Source: Aequoribacter fuscus (GTDB lineage Bacteria > Pseudomonadota > Gammaproteobacteria > Pseudomonadales > Halieaceae). Taken from it: a stretch of 64,000 bases of DNA. Location of the stretch: the NCBI RefSeq assembly GCF_009910365.1, contig NZ_CP036423.1, positions 2,232,001 through 2,296,000 of the forward strand, read 5' to 3'. The position numbers and the translations under genes are program-made. Of the stretch, positions 46,134-54,393 are shown piece after piece. The notes beneath the pieces are model-generated. The model saw only the letters and a program-made list of their open reading frames with translations. It was not told the origin of the DNA and ran no database searches. Position 1 is the first letter of the stretch, and each line of letters starts with the position of its first letter.

Positions 46134-47525
46134 ATGACCACTCAAAATGCGTATTTAATCGGCTCGACTCGTCAAGTGTTCATTAAAACTGCCCTACCCA
46201 TTATTTTTATGATGCTGGTGAATGGCTCGTTCAATCTCATTGACGCTTATTTCCTAGGCGTTTTTGTGGGCGCAGAGGCACTCGCCGCTGTGACGGCAAC
46301 CTTTCCCGCCACCATATTTTTTGTTGCACTATCCACTTTGGTCGCGAATGGCTTTGCCAGCATCATGGCTAGAGCTCTGGGCGCCAAAGATTATACATAC
46401 GCTCGCGAGGCGTACGCTCAAGCTCTCTCACTGTCGCTGCTGGTCAGTGCTGTCCTCATGGCGTTCTTTTTACACTTCGGACAAACCTTGGCACTGGCAA
46501 TCAACCAATGGCAAAGCGAGCTCGCTACCCTAAGCCATGATTACTTACTGATTATGGCCTGTGCCACCCCCGTCTCATTTGCACTGGCGGTTAATGGCGA
46601 TTCCTTGAGATGCGAGGGCAATATCCGTTTTATGACCACCGTGTCGTTGGCGACGGTGTGCCTCAACGCGGTCTTAAATTATGTCTTCATCGTACAGCTT
46701 AACTTGGGGGTGGCGGGCTCTGCCTACGGTACAGTATGCGCCCAACTCATCGGGCTGTTGGCCCTTGCCAACTTCAGGTTACGCCAGCGCAGTGAACTCA
46801 ATCTTCCGTTTATAAAACTAAGCTCTCGCGTTGATTTTTGGGGCCGTTTTATCAGCCTTGGAGCCCCTTCAAGCCTGCGCTACATCGGCTTGGCTTTATC
46901 TTCAGGCGCGATTTTATACAGCCTGCAGGCATTGCCGCCGGAGCAGTATGGCGTAACGGTAAGTGCCTATGGAATCATTAACAGGGTAATGACCTTTGTA
47001 TTCTTGCCGCTCTTGGGTCTTAGCCTTGCGTTTCAAAGTATTGTGGGCAACACCTACGGTGCCAAACAATTTGATCGCGCCAACGATGCGATCAAAACGG
47101 CCTTATGGGGCTCTCTGCTTTACGGATTCATCATTCAAGGTTTCATCTTATATTTAAGTGCGAGCATTGGCTCGTGGTTCGTAAACGCGCCCGAGGTTAT
47201 CACGAGAGTGGATGATATTCTGCCGATCTGGACAGCCGCTTTGTCGCTTATGGGGCCGTTAATGATCGTTGGTATGCTATTTCAGAGTATTGGCGATGCT
47301 AAACGCGCAGCTCTGATGAGTATCGTAAAAACCTATTGTTTTTCGATTCCGCTCGTTTTCTTACTCAGTCACTACTTGGGCGTGCAAACCGTCTGGTATT
47401 CAGCGCCCACTGCTGAGGTGCTCGCATTACTGGTCGCGCTCGCTGTGCTTTACCAGCGCTCGAACATTGACTCATTCAAGTACGGGCTATTTTTCCGGAC
47501 TTCCCAGAATCATAAAACGTCATAG
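46134..47525 (+). CDS. MATE-family multidrug/cation antiporter (463 aa)
   Basis: An inner-membrane transporter of about 12 helices in two homologous halves. Typical features: ALPIIFMMLVNGSFNLIDAYFLG in helix 1, ANGFASIMARALGA, and GLSLAFQSIVGNTYGAK in helix 7-8. MATE proteins export drugs or metabolites in exchange for Na+ or H+. The ATG at 46134 with AAAAGGG upstream is chosen; the frame extends to 45957 without a membrane-like N-terminus. Substrate not predictable. Confidence 0.92.
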   Translation: MTTQNAYLIGSTRQVFIKTALPIIFMMLVNGSFNLIDAYFLGVFVGAEALAAVTATFPATIFFVALSTLVANGFASIMARALGAKDYTYAREAYAQALSLSLLVSAVLMAFFLHFGQTLALAINQWQSELATLSHDYLLIMACATPVSFALAVNGDSLRCEGNIRFMTTVSLATVCLNAVLNYVFIVQLNLGVAGSAYGTVCAQLIGLLALANFRLRQRSELNLPFIKLSSRVDFWGRFISLGAPSSLRYIGLALSSGAILYSLQALPPEQYGVTVSAYGIINRVMTFVFLPLLGLSLAFQSIVGNTYGAKQFDRANDAIKTALWGSLLYGFIIQGFILYLSASIGSWFVNAPEVITRVDDILPIWTAALSLMGPLMIVGMLFQSIGDAKRAALMSIVKTYCFSIPLVFLLSHYLGVQTVWYSAPTAEVLALLVALAVLYQRSNIDSFKYGLFFRTSQNHKTS

Positions 47526-47588
47526 TTTGCTTCAATGGTACAAGCGTTACAAAAAGTTGACGTCTTTAGTTGGGCAGCTCTAACCCCG

Positions 47589-48128
47589 TCAAAACGGATT
47601 CAAGGTATATCCCTGTTGCTGCAAGACCGCGTGGGCTGTCATTGCTGACAATGCTAGCTGCACCTCGGGTAAAAAATCTGTTTTCGCCATGCCATAAAAC
47701 GCCGCACTTTGACCACAGACTATAAATTGCACGCCTTTATCAGCCAGGGCCTTGACCAAGGGGGCGTTGGCATTTTTGTGCATGGTCTTTTCTTCGTAGT
47801 ACGCATCATTACCGACATCATCCCCACCACTGCCATGCACGACGACTACAACTTGGATATTTTCTGGAGCGAAACCTGCATCGACGTGCATGTTTATAAA
47901 ACGAGCGGCAGCTAAGATCGTTTTGTTAATCTCGCCCGGTGCCGCCGCCTTAGCCAAGTCGAAGACCACCTTGAATTCAGTATCTCGAGACACGCGCCAG
48001 TCTTCCTGGACGCGTACAAAGGGGCCGTAACCTTTTATGTAGCCCTCTTTTTGCATATTGGCAGGCAGAGCACCCAAGGCACTGGCTGAGAGGAAGACGA
48101 GTGAAACTATTACCACAAAACGTATCAT
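47589..48128 (-). CDS. Exported DsrE-like sulfur-relay-fold protein (179 aa)
   Basis: The ATG at 48128 (GGGAGT ribosome site) starts a signal peptide (about 1-22). The mature domain has the DsrE/F fold: TEFKVVFDLAKAA, IQVVVVVHGSGGDD and LADKGVQFIVCGQSAAFYGM with a single Cys in the usual C-terminal-half position. Exported DsrE-like proteins are found with redox and sulfur genes; function is unknown. It lies 75 bp after the ankyrin gene on the same strand and may belong to the same operon. Confidence 0.8.
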   Translation of the reverse strand: MIRFVVIVSLVFLSASALGALPANMQKEGYIKGYGPFVRVQEDWRVSRDTEFKVVFDLAKAAAPGEINKTILAAARFINMHVDAGFAPENIQVVVVVHGSGGDDVGNDAYYEEKTMHKNANAPLVKALADKGVQFIVCGQSAAFYGMAKTDFLPEVQLALSAMTAHAVLQQQGYTLNPF

Positions 48129-48203
48129 TTGATTTACTCCCAAAATTCAGCCCCAAGAGTACCTCAGAGCCGAATTCAAATCGATACGTTCGCTTTCTAA
48201 TCG

Positions 48204-50093
48204 TCAGCGCCGCAGAAGATGTTTTAGATCGGCGCGCCCCGATGCCTCGATACGCTCGATTACCGATACCCCAAATTTGTCGCGCCGATTACGATTAGCA
48301 CCCGCATTCACGAGTGAATCCACAACCTCCTTATCGGCGGTGTCAATCGCTAACATCAAGGGCGTTAAGCTTTCTTCATTGCGAATCTCGATGTCACAAG
48401 CGGCTTGTAAAAGTGCTTCGACTGCAGAGGCATTGCTCGCCAAGACCGCAGAATGTAGTGCGGTATTACCCGACTTATTCTGGGCGTTAACCTCGGAAAT
48501 GGGGGCCAAGAGCCGAATGACGTCTACGTTACCTGCCGAGCTAGCCGCGATTAGAGGCGTATCGAGTTCGGTGTCAATCCAATTATCTAAAGCACTCATA
48601 TGCAACAGATCTGAAGGCATATTCCACCCGTATTTCAGGGCGTCAAATAATACGCGCTGTTGTATTTTGGGTACTGAAAACTCAAAAAGTTGGCGTGTCA
48701 ATGCCTCGTTGTTTTGTTGCGCAACACGCTTGAGAGTGGTCCCGTTCACTCGCCGATTACCCGTTTCATTCGCAAGTAAAGCCCCTAATTCATCAAAAAA
48801 CCTTGCCTCCACAGCCAAATATAACAATGCGTTAAACTCATTGTCGTCCATCGATCTCGTATCAAAACCTCTTGCAGTTTGCTCGAATTCCAACGCCCAT
48901 CTGTGTTTAGCAAAGCACCGCAGTAGCTCGACACTCTGGCGAGCAGGCATCGTTTGATCATTAAGTGCCTTTTGCAGAATCCGATAGATCGAATAATTTC
49001 CCGCGCAAGCGGCTCTCATCAGCGGCGTGTAGCCTTCAGGATCGGTGTTCATCAAGTTAGCAGCAGCTACCAATTTCTCAACCACCTCCTCTTTACCTAG
49101 CCAAGCTGCAACATGAATCGGTGGCCATCCTGCGAAAATACCCGAGTCAAGGGGTTCCGAAGACTTCAATATCATGGGGTTATTACGCTGCCTATCAGGC
49201 TTTTTAGTCGACCTTGCTCCGCGACTCAGGGCGTAATCTCGAATGTCATTGCCCCCTGCCATTTCGAGCGGAACTCGGCCAGCATCGTTAGTAATAGACC
49301 AATCGGACGTGTGTTGTAACAAGAGATCAATACTGGCCCTATCTTCTAGCGCCATAGCCAAATGCAAAGGCGTGTTGCCACGATCATCAGCAACATCGGC
49401 CTCCACACCGTTGTGCAAAAGCCATTCCAATGTAGAGTATGTTTTCGCACCGACAGCAACATGTAAACCCGTTTGACCCCAACGATTTCGCCACTGTAAT
49501 CCCCACTCTTCACTCCGCCAAATCTGCAGAGCTCTTAAATTGCCCGCAGCAACTGCGCAAAAAAAAGCGCGCTGTTTTGTGCGGTCAGACCATTGATCCG
49601 TGGGTAACAACACGCCATCGCGCTGGTAATCAATCAGGGCACAGGCATCCCAATCTTCCATATCAAAAAAATCGGATTGGGCGCGTAACAGTTGAGTGTC
49701 AGCCAGTTGATACCCCAACTGTGTCGCTTTCGACAATAACTCGCGGCCACGAGCAACATCTTGGGGGACTTCCACACCGACCAGATACACAACCCCTAAT
49801 CTGTGCATAGCCTTCGCGTACTGTAGCTCCGCCGCTTTCTCAAACTCGATCAAAGGCCTGGCTATTTCCTCTCTGCCATGGCCCTGCAACCAATACAGCG
49901 ATCCGAGGAGATAATGCGACTCTCCGGTACCTTGCGAGGCGTCATGTAAGACCTCTAATACATGAATAGCATCATCGAACCGCTTAGCTCGAATCAATTG
50001 TTTTGCATCCTCTAAGGTGTTTGCACCCGCCGTATGACAAACCATACCCGAGCACACGAGGAGCAATAGGGTTAAACATCTAAGGCGTCCCAT
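48204..50093 (-). CDS. Exported protein with Sel1-like N-terminus and ankyrin repeats (629 aa)
   Basis: A signal peptide (about 1-24) is followed by TPR/Sel1-like helices (about 25-125: AKRFDDAIHVLEVLHDAS, YAKAMHRLGVVYLVG) and two blocks of ankyrin repeats (about 195-290 and 315-629), with clear units such as GNTPLHLAMALEDRASIDLLL, GYTPLMRAACAGN and GNTALHSAVLASNASAVEALL. It is probably a periplasmic scaffold. Its ATG lies inside the 3' end of the flavoprotein gene (14-bp overlap), so the two are coupled, tying it to the redox cluster. Confidence 0.87.
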   Translation of the reverse strand: MGRLRCLTLLLLVCSGMVCHTAGANTLEDAKQLIRAKRFDDAIHVLEVLHDASQGTGESHYLLGSLYWLQGHGREEIARPLIEFEKAAELQYAKAMHRLGVVYLVGVEVPQDVARGRELLSKATQLGYQLADTQLLRAQSDFFDMEDWDACALIDYQRDGVLLPTDQWSDRTKQRAFFCAVAAGNLRALQIWRSEEWGLQWRNRWGQTGLHVAVGAKTYSTLEWLLHNGVEADVADDRGNTPLHLAMALEDRASIDLLLQHTSDWSITNDAGRVPLEMAGGNDIRDYALSRGARSTKKPDRQRNNPMILKSSEPLDSGIFAGWPPIHVAAWLGKEEVVEKLVAAANLMNTDPEGYTPLMRAACAGNYSIYRILQKALNDQTMPARQSVELLRCFAKHRWALEFEQTARGFDTRSMDDNEFNALLYLAVEARFFDELGALLANETGNRRVNGTTLKRVAQQNNEALTRQLFEFSVPKIQQRVLFDALKYGWNMPSDLLHMSALDNWIDTELDTPLIAASSAGNVDVIRLLAPISEVNAQNKSGNTALHSAVLASNASAVEALLQAACDIEIRNEESLTPLMLAIDTADKEVVDSLVNAGANRNRRDKFGVSVIERIEASGRADLKHLLRR

Positions 50094-51396
50094 ATTTTAC
50101 ATCCATAGAAACACCAATTTTTTCGAGCAGTGCATTGGGTAACACACCACCCGCACAAATCAGTACGGCGTCGTTGGCCACTTCCTCTTCGACATTTTCG
50201 GTCTGAAGGGTGACGCTATCGTCCGAAATCTTTATCACATTGGACCCCAACATGACCCGCAAACGACCTGATGCCTCGAGCGCATCCACACGCTTGCGGT
50301 TCTTTAGCTTTGCTCGTGCGAATCCCTCGCCTCGATAAGACAGAGCGACATTCGGTGTAGCCTGAGCTTCAGCTATTTCACATGCAGCCTCAATGGCAGA
50401 ATCACCTCCCCCAACAACCAAAACACGCTGATCAGCGTATTGCTCGGGATCGGCTAGACGGTAAACCACTTTCGACAAATGCTCTCCAGGAACATCGAGC
50501 TTTCTGGGTGTTCCCCGCCGCCCCAACGCTAAAATCACACTTCGAGCGCAAAATTCTGCCTCCGTGGTCTGCACACGAAAATGGGGCGCAGTGCCCTCGA
50601 CACTCACCATTTGAATACCAAATCGAATATCGGGTTTGTGCTCGTTTATGACCCCCGTCCAAAAATCTAATAGAGCTTCTTTTGAGGTCTCTCGAAACTT
50701 CAACTTTCCAACGAGAGGGAGCTCTACGGGCGCCGTCATCACGAGTTTATTCTTCGGGAAATTAGCGACCGTCCCGCCCAAATCTTCAGACTGTTCGATC
50801 ACTGTAGCGGCTAACCCAAGTGCTTTGGCTTGCAGTGCCGCCGCAATGCCCGCAGGACCAGCGCCTATGATTAACAAGTCCCTATCCTCTGTTTTAGGTA
50901 CCTGCTTCAAAAATGAAGCGGCACTGATCACGGCCTGTGAACCTTGCATGATTGCATTCCGGATCAAACCCATCCCACCGAGCTCGCCCGCCACAAAGAC
51001 ACCACTCAAGGTACTTTCAAAATCAGGGGATAACACCGGAATAGACACGCCGCGCTTGGCCGTACCGAACACCAAGTCGATCGCATCAAAGGGACACGCC
51101 GCTTTGCAGGCCCCATGACCAATGCAATTGGCACCGTTGATCAACACCGACTTACCACCAATCAGTCCCAACACGTCACCTTCAGGGCAAGCGTTGACGC
51201 AAGCACCGCATCCCAGACATTTTGAAGGATCGATAATCGGATGTAAGGTCGGGGGCTCGGTCATGTGCGACTGCACCGCATCATCCAAACGACGCTTAGC
51301 CGCTTTTTCTGACCAAGCTCGAACCCACTGATATATCAACAAGAAGACGGCAAAAGGCAGAATGTAAAGTAACAGCAAGGGTTCTAACGTAAACAC
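50080..51396 (-). CDS. Membrane-anchored NAD(P)H flavoprotein with two ferredoxin-type Fe-S motifs (438 aa)
   Basis: One N-terminal membrane helix (about 5-25) leads to a ferredoxin domain with C60-x2-C63-x2-C66-x3-C70-P and C91-x2-H94-x2-C97-x3-C101-P. A thioredoxin-reductase-like module follows, with FAD site IIGAGPAGIAAALQA (about 176-190), NAD(P) site VLVVGGGDSAIEAACEIA (about 325-342) and an end motif AVLICAGGVLPNALLEKIG. No redox CxxC of true thioredoxin reductase is seen, so electrons probably pass from NAD(P)H through FAD to the Fe-S clusters. The His in the second motif replaces the second Cys. It is divergent from the cytochrome operon and is the likely electron entry point. Confidence 0.85.
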   Translation of the reverse strand: MFTLEPLLLLYILPFAVFLLIYQWVRAWSEKAAKRRLDDAVQSHMTEPPTLHPIIDPSKCLGCGACVNACPEGDVLGLIGGKSVLINGANCIGHGACKAACPFDAIDLVFGTAKRGVSIPVLSPDFESTLSGVFVAGELGGMGLIRNAIMQGSQAVISAASFLKQVPKTEDRDLLIIGAGPAGIAAALQAKALGLAATVIEQSEDLGGTVANFPKNKLVMTAPVELPLVGKLKFRETSKEALLDFWTGVINEHKPDIRFGIQMVSVEGTAPHFRVQTTEAEFCARSVILALGRRGTPRKLDVPGEHLSKVVYRLADPEQYADQRVLVVGGGDSAIEAACEIAEAQATPNVALSYRGEGFARAKLKNRKRVDALEASGRLRVMLGSNVIKISDDSVTLQTENVEEEVANDAVLICAGGVLPNALLEKIGVSMDVKYGTP

Positions 51397-51494
51397 CTAA
51401 AACTCATCTCTTCAAAAAGAACTTCTATAAACGACTGACGGAAATATCGACACAGATCTAACGTTCCGAAAACGAACGCATAAGTGAGCCTACC

Positions 51495-51526
51495 TGCGAA
51501 AGATTAATGCTTACTTAAGTTTCGCA
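51495..51526. promoter_or_regulatory. Inverted repeat upstream of the multiheme operon
   Basis: TGCGAAA (51495-51501) and TTTCGCA (51520-51526) form a perfect 7-bp inverted repeat with 18 bp between the arms, in the divergent intergenic region 41 bp before the TPR gene start. It could be an operator for either transcript. It does not match the Crp or Fnr consensus. Confidence 0.4.
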
Positions 51527-51566
51527 CTTTAGGGTGTTCAGTCAGTGTGGATGGAGTACGAAGGTC

Positions 51567-51935
51567 ATGCCCAAATACAAATCTTTATACCTACTTGCCG
51601 TGGGACTTTGTTTATCTCTGAGTGCATCAGGCTCTTTCGCTCAATCAGCACCCTCCGTGGCTGAGTTGGTGACGGGATTAGAGCAGAGACTTCTCGACAA
51701 TCCTAACGACATGCAAGGGTGGATTCTGCTCGGCAAGTCCTATCATCATTTACAAAACTGGAATAAAGCGACCGAGGCGTTTGAGCAAGCCAAAAAGTTG
51801 GGCTATCAGGGATCGGTACCCACTTTACCGAGCACCACACGCCCACCCGTTAAGACCCACCCACTCTTGCGTCGAAAAGAAGAAACGCTTGAACTTCTCC
51901 GCCCTCTGACGAAAAAATTTGCGAACGGGCCCTAG
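51567..51935 (+). CDS. Exported TPR protein, CcmI/NrfG-like (122 aa)
   Basis: The ATG at 51567 (GAAGGTC upstream) starts a signal peptide ending near SFAQ. The mature part holds one clear TPR with its capping helix: VAELVTGLEQRLLDNPNDMQGWILLGKSYHHLQNWNKATEAFEQAKKLG, which is the pattern of the C-terminal TPR of CcmI/CcmH and NrfG, proteins that hold apocytochrome during heme attachment. As first gene of the multiheme operon it may help mature the cytochromes. The C-terminal 40 residues are basic. Confidence 0.8.
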   Translation: MPKYKSLYLLAVGLCLSLSASGSFAQSAPSVAELVTGLEQRLLDNPNDMQGWILLGKSYHHLQNWNKATEAFEQAKKLGYQGSVPTLPSTTRPPVKTHPLLRRKEETLELLRPLTKKFANGP

Positions 51936-51938
51936 CCG

Positions 51939-52832
51939 ATGAATAGCATCGCGAATATCAATCACAACACGCAGCTTGAACGCCCTGTGACACGCCCAAG
52001 CAAGACGACATTTTGGACAGCGGCCGTCGCTATTTCATGTGTGGTTGCGATCGTCGCTGGGTGGCAAATTCGTGATGAATACCTGATCAATGCGGAGCGA
52101 GGTATAGGCTATGCATTGGGTATTATCGGCGGCAGCTTCATGCTAGCACTTCTTATTTACCCCATTCGAAAACGCTACCCAGTGGCCCCGGCCTTTGTTC
52201 TGTCGACACCCACGTGGTTTAAATTGCATATGTTATTGGGGCTCATTGGGCCGATTTTGATCTTGTATCACTCCAATTTCGGCCTCGGTTCAACCAACGC
52301 TAACATCGCCTTATTTTGTATGCTGTTAATGGTTACTAGCGGGCTAATTGGGCGTTTCATCTATTCCAAAATCCATATGGGCCTATACGGCTCGAAGGCG
52401 CATTTGGCTTCTTTGATAAAAGACCAAGACCAATTAAGCGAAGCATTATTAGATTTAAGTCTTGCAATTAATAGTCGCGAATTGGGAAGTTCAATAAAGG
52501 AACACCTCGAAAGCGTAAGGGCCACGCTAGTACAACAAAACGTCTCTAATAATCCCTTAGTGGTTGCGACTCGCAATGCTCAGCTAACAAGATCACAAAG
52601 AGTGCTTACCAAAAAAATCAAGTTGTTAAGACGTGACCAGGCTGGTGAGATCGAAACAAGCCTTGAGTTAGTTCAAAATTACGTATCGGAGTTTTTTTAC
52701 ACATCGCGCAAGATAAACGGGCTGGCGTTTTACGACCGACTATTCTCGATTTGGCACATGCTTCATTTGCCCATTTTTTTCATGCTCATAATAGCCGGGT
52801 TTGTGCATGTTTATGCCGTTCATACGTATTAG
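51939..52832 (+). CDS. Inner-membrane protein with paired histidines, putative diheme cytochrome b (297 aa)
   Basis: Four or five membrane helices: about 25-42, 55-75, 93-112, 120-140 and 270-295. Two helices carry His pairs 14 residues apart, H97/H111 (KLHMLLG...LYHSNF) and H276/H290 (LHLPIFFM...GFVHVY), the spacing used to bind two b-hemes across a membrane. A soluble helical region (about 150-265) with basic and acidic residues separates the last helix. No CXXCH. It resembles ferric-reductase or cytochrome b561-like quinol or flavoprotein partners. It starts 3 bp after the TPR gene and overlaps the next gene by 20 bp. Confidence 0.7.
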   Translation: MNSIANINHNTQLERPVTRPSKTTFWTAAVAISCVVAIVAGWQIRDEYLINAERGIGYALGIIGGSFMLALLIYPIRKRYPVAPAFVLSTPTWFKLHMLLGLIGPILILYHSNFGLGSTNANIALFCMLLMVTSGLIGRFIYSKIHMGLYGSKAHLASLIKDQDQLSEALLDLSLAINSRELGSSIKEHLESVRATLVQQNVSNNPLVVATRNAQLTRSQRVLTKKIKLLRRDQAGEIETSLELVQNYVSEFFYTSRKINGLAFYDRLFSIWHMLHLPIFFMLIIAGFVHVYAVHTY

Positions 52833-54393
52833 CGGTTTACTGATGATGATATTAATCAGCCAAACTACCCTAGCACAAAGTGAAGCCGGCGCTAATGGCG
52901 TCAATCTAAAAACCTTGATCATGCCTGGCGAACTGATACAAGGCCATGAAAAATACGAAGCCGATTGTGCCAACTGCCATTCTGATCAAGGCAAGTCCAA
53001 GCAATCGAGCTTGTGCTTAGAGTGCCATGAAGACATCAAGACCGATGTCGCGGAAAATAAGGGCTTTCATGGCCTAAGTACCGATGTCGATGCTAAAGAA
53101 TGCTTTCAATGCCACACAGATCACAAAGGTCGTGACTTCGAGCCTGTCGTCTTAGACCGCAATCATTTTAATCACGACAACACAGATTTCGCGCTCGTTG
53201 GGCAACATAAGTTTTCGCATTGTTCAGAATGTCACCAGCAGAACACCGCCTTTCGCGAGGCCCCAGGCGACTGCAAAGGTTGCCATGAAAATGACAGCCC
53301 CCACGCGAGCAATGTGACTCAAGAGTGTGATCAGTGTCATGAGCCCACAGGTTGGAAAGCGGCAGAGTTTGATCATTCGTCAACCCAGTTTCTACTCGAC
53401 AATAAGCACGCTGATGTGGCCTGTGCAAGTTGTCATATTAACTCTGAATTCGCGGAAATTACGGTCGAATGCGCGGGCTGTCACGCGCTGGATGATGTCC
53501 ATTTGGGCATTAACGGCAGAGAATGTAACGATTGCCATACCTCAAAATCTTGGGACACAACCACCTTCGATCACGATATTGACACCGACTTCAAACTGAA
53601 AGGTCAACATGCCGACACGAAATGCGAATCGTGCCACATAAAGCCAGCGTTCGAAGTAGAGCTAAGTAGCGAATGCGAAAGCTGCCATCAAAAGGCGGAC
53701 ATCCACCTAGGTGCCTATGGCAACAAATGCTCAGACTGCCACACAGAGAACCGCTGGCAGAATGCGAGGTTCGATCACAACAAAACACTATTCAGCCTGA
53801 GAGGCGAGCACGCTCAGATTGACTGCGAGCAATGTCATCAGGTCTGGCGTGATCGCATCAGCGACAACACACGGTGCATCGACTGCCATCGCAAAGATGA
53901 CCCCCACCTTGGAGGTTTAGGTGGCGAATGCCAAGATTGTCACACCAACGAGTCGTGGTCATCGCAAGTTCGCTTTAATCATGATTTCACGGCTATGCCG
54001 CTCGTTGGAATGCATGCCTTGGTCACCTGTGACGAATGCCACAGTCAGGGCCATTATCAGGGCGTTTCTAATGAATGCAGTGATTGCCACGGTCGAGATG
54101 ACCCGCACAACGGATCGTTAGGTGGCCAGTGTGAATCTTGTCACAACCCTAACGACTGGGGCTTGTGGGTTTTTGATCACAGCACGCAAACCGATTTCGA
54201 ACTTACGGGCGCGCACGAAGAGCTCTCCTGCAGTCAATGTCACACCGAACAGTTCACAAAAACCCAAGACCTAGGCACCGAATGCGCTGATTGCCATTTA
54301 GATGACGATGCTCATCGCCGCCGCTTTGGTCTTGATTGTGCCCGCTGTCACGTAACCGACAGCTTCAGCAACATACAGATACAACCGCAATGA
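52813..54393 (+). CDS. Exported multiheme cytochrome c, 21 CXXCH motifs (526 aa)
   Basis: A signal peptide (about 1-22) is followed by 21 CXXCH motifs, the first at about residue 52 and the last near the C-terminus, one heme per 24 residues. Modules look like C-x2-CH, FDH, LxGxH and DDxHxG, so each heme has nearby His residues for bis-His ligation. This matches c3/c7-like multiheme electron carriers. There is no lipobox. It overlaps the cytochrome b-like gene by 20 bp and its stop overlaps the next start as ATGA. Likely periplasmic, carrying electrons from the membrane to the outer membrane. Start choice among TTG/ATG codons 52801-52813 is based on the signal peptide. Confidence 0.9.
   Translation: MPFIRISGLLMMILISQTTLAQSEAGANGVNLKTLIMPGELIQGHEKYEADCANCHSDQGKSKQSSLCLECHEDIKTDVAENKGFHGLSTDVDAKECFQCHTDHKGRDFEPVVLDRNHFNHDNTDFALVGQHKFSHCSECHQQNTAFREAPGDCKGCHENDSPHASNVTQECDQCHEPTGWKAAEFDHSSTQFLLDNKHADVACASCHINSEFAEITVECAGCHALDDVHLGINGRECNDCHTSKSWDTTTFDHDIDTDFKLKGQHADTKCESCHIKPAFEVELSSECESCHQKADIHLGAYGNKCSDCHTENRWQNARFDHNKTLFSLRGEHAQIDCEQCHQVWRDRISDNTRCIDCHRKDDPHLGGLGGECQDCHTNESWSSQVRFNHDFTAMPLVGMHALVTCDECHSQGHYQGVSNECSDCHGRDDPHNGSLGGQCESCHNPNDWGLWVFDHSTQTDFELTGAHEELSCSQCHTEQFTKTQDLGTECADCHLDDDAHRRRFGLDCARCHVTDSFSNIQIQPQ

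Noticed and set aside
50080-51396. Thioredoxin reductase
   Set aside because: No CxxC redox disulfide is visible in the NAD(P) domain, and the ferredoxin and membrane segments point to electron transfer.
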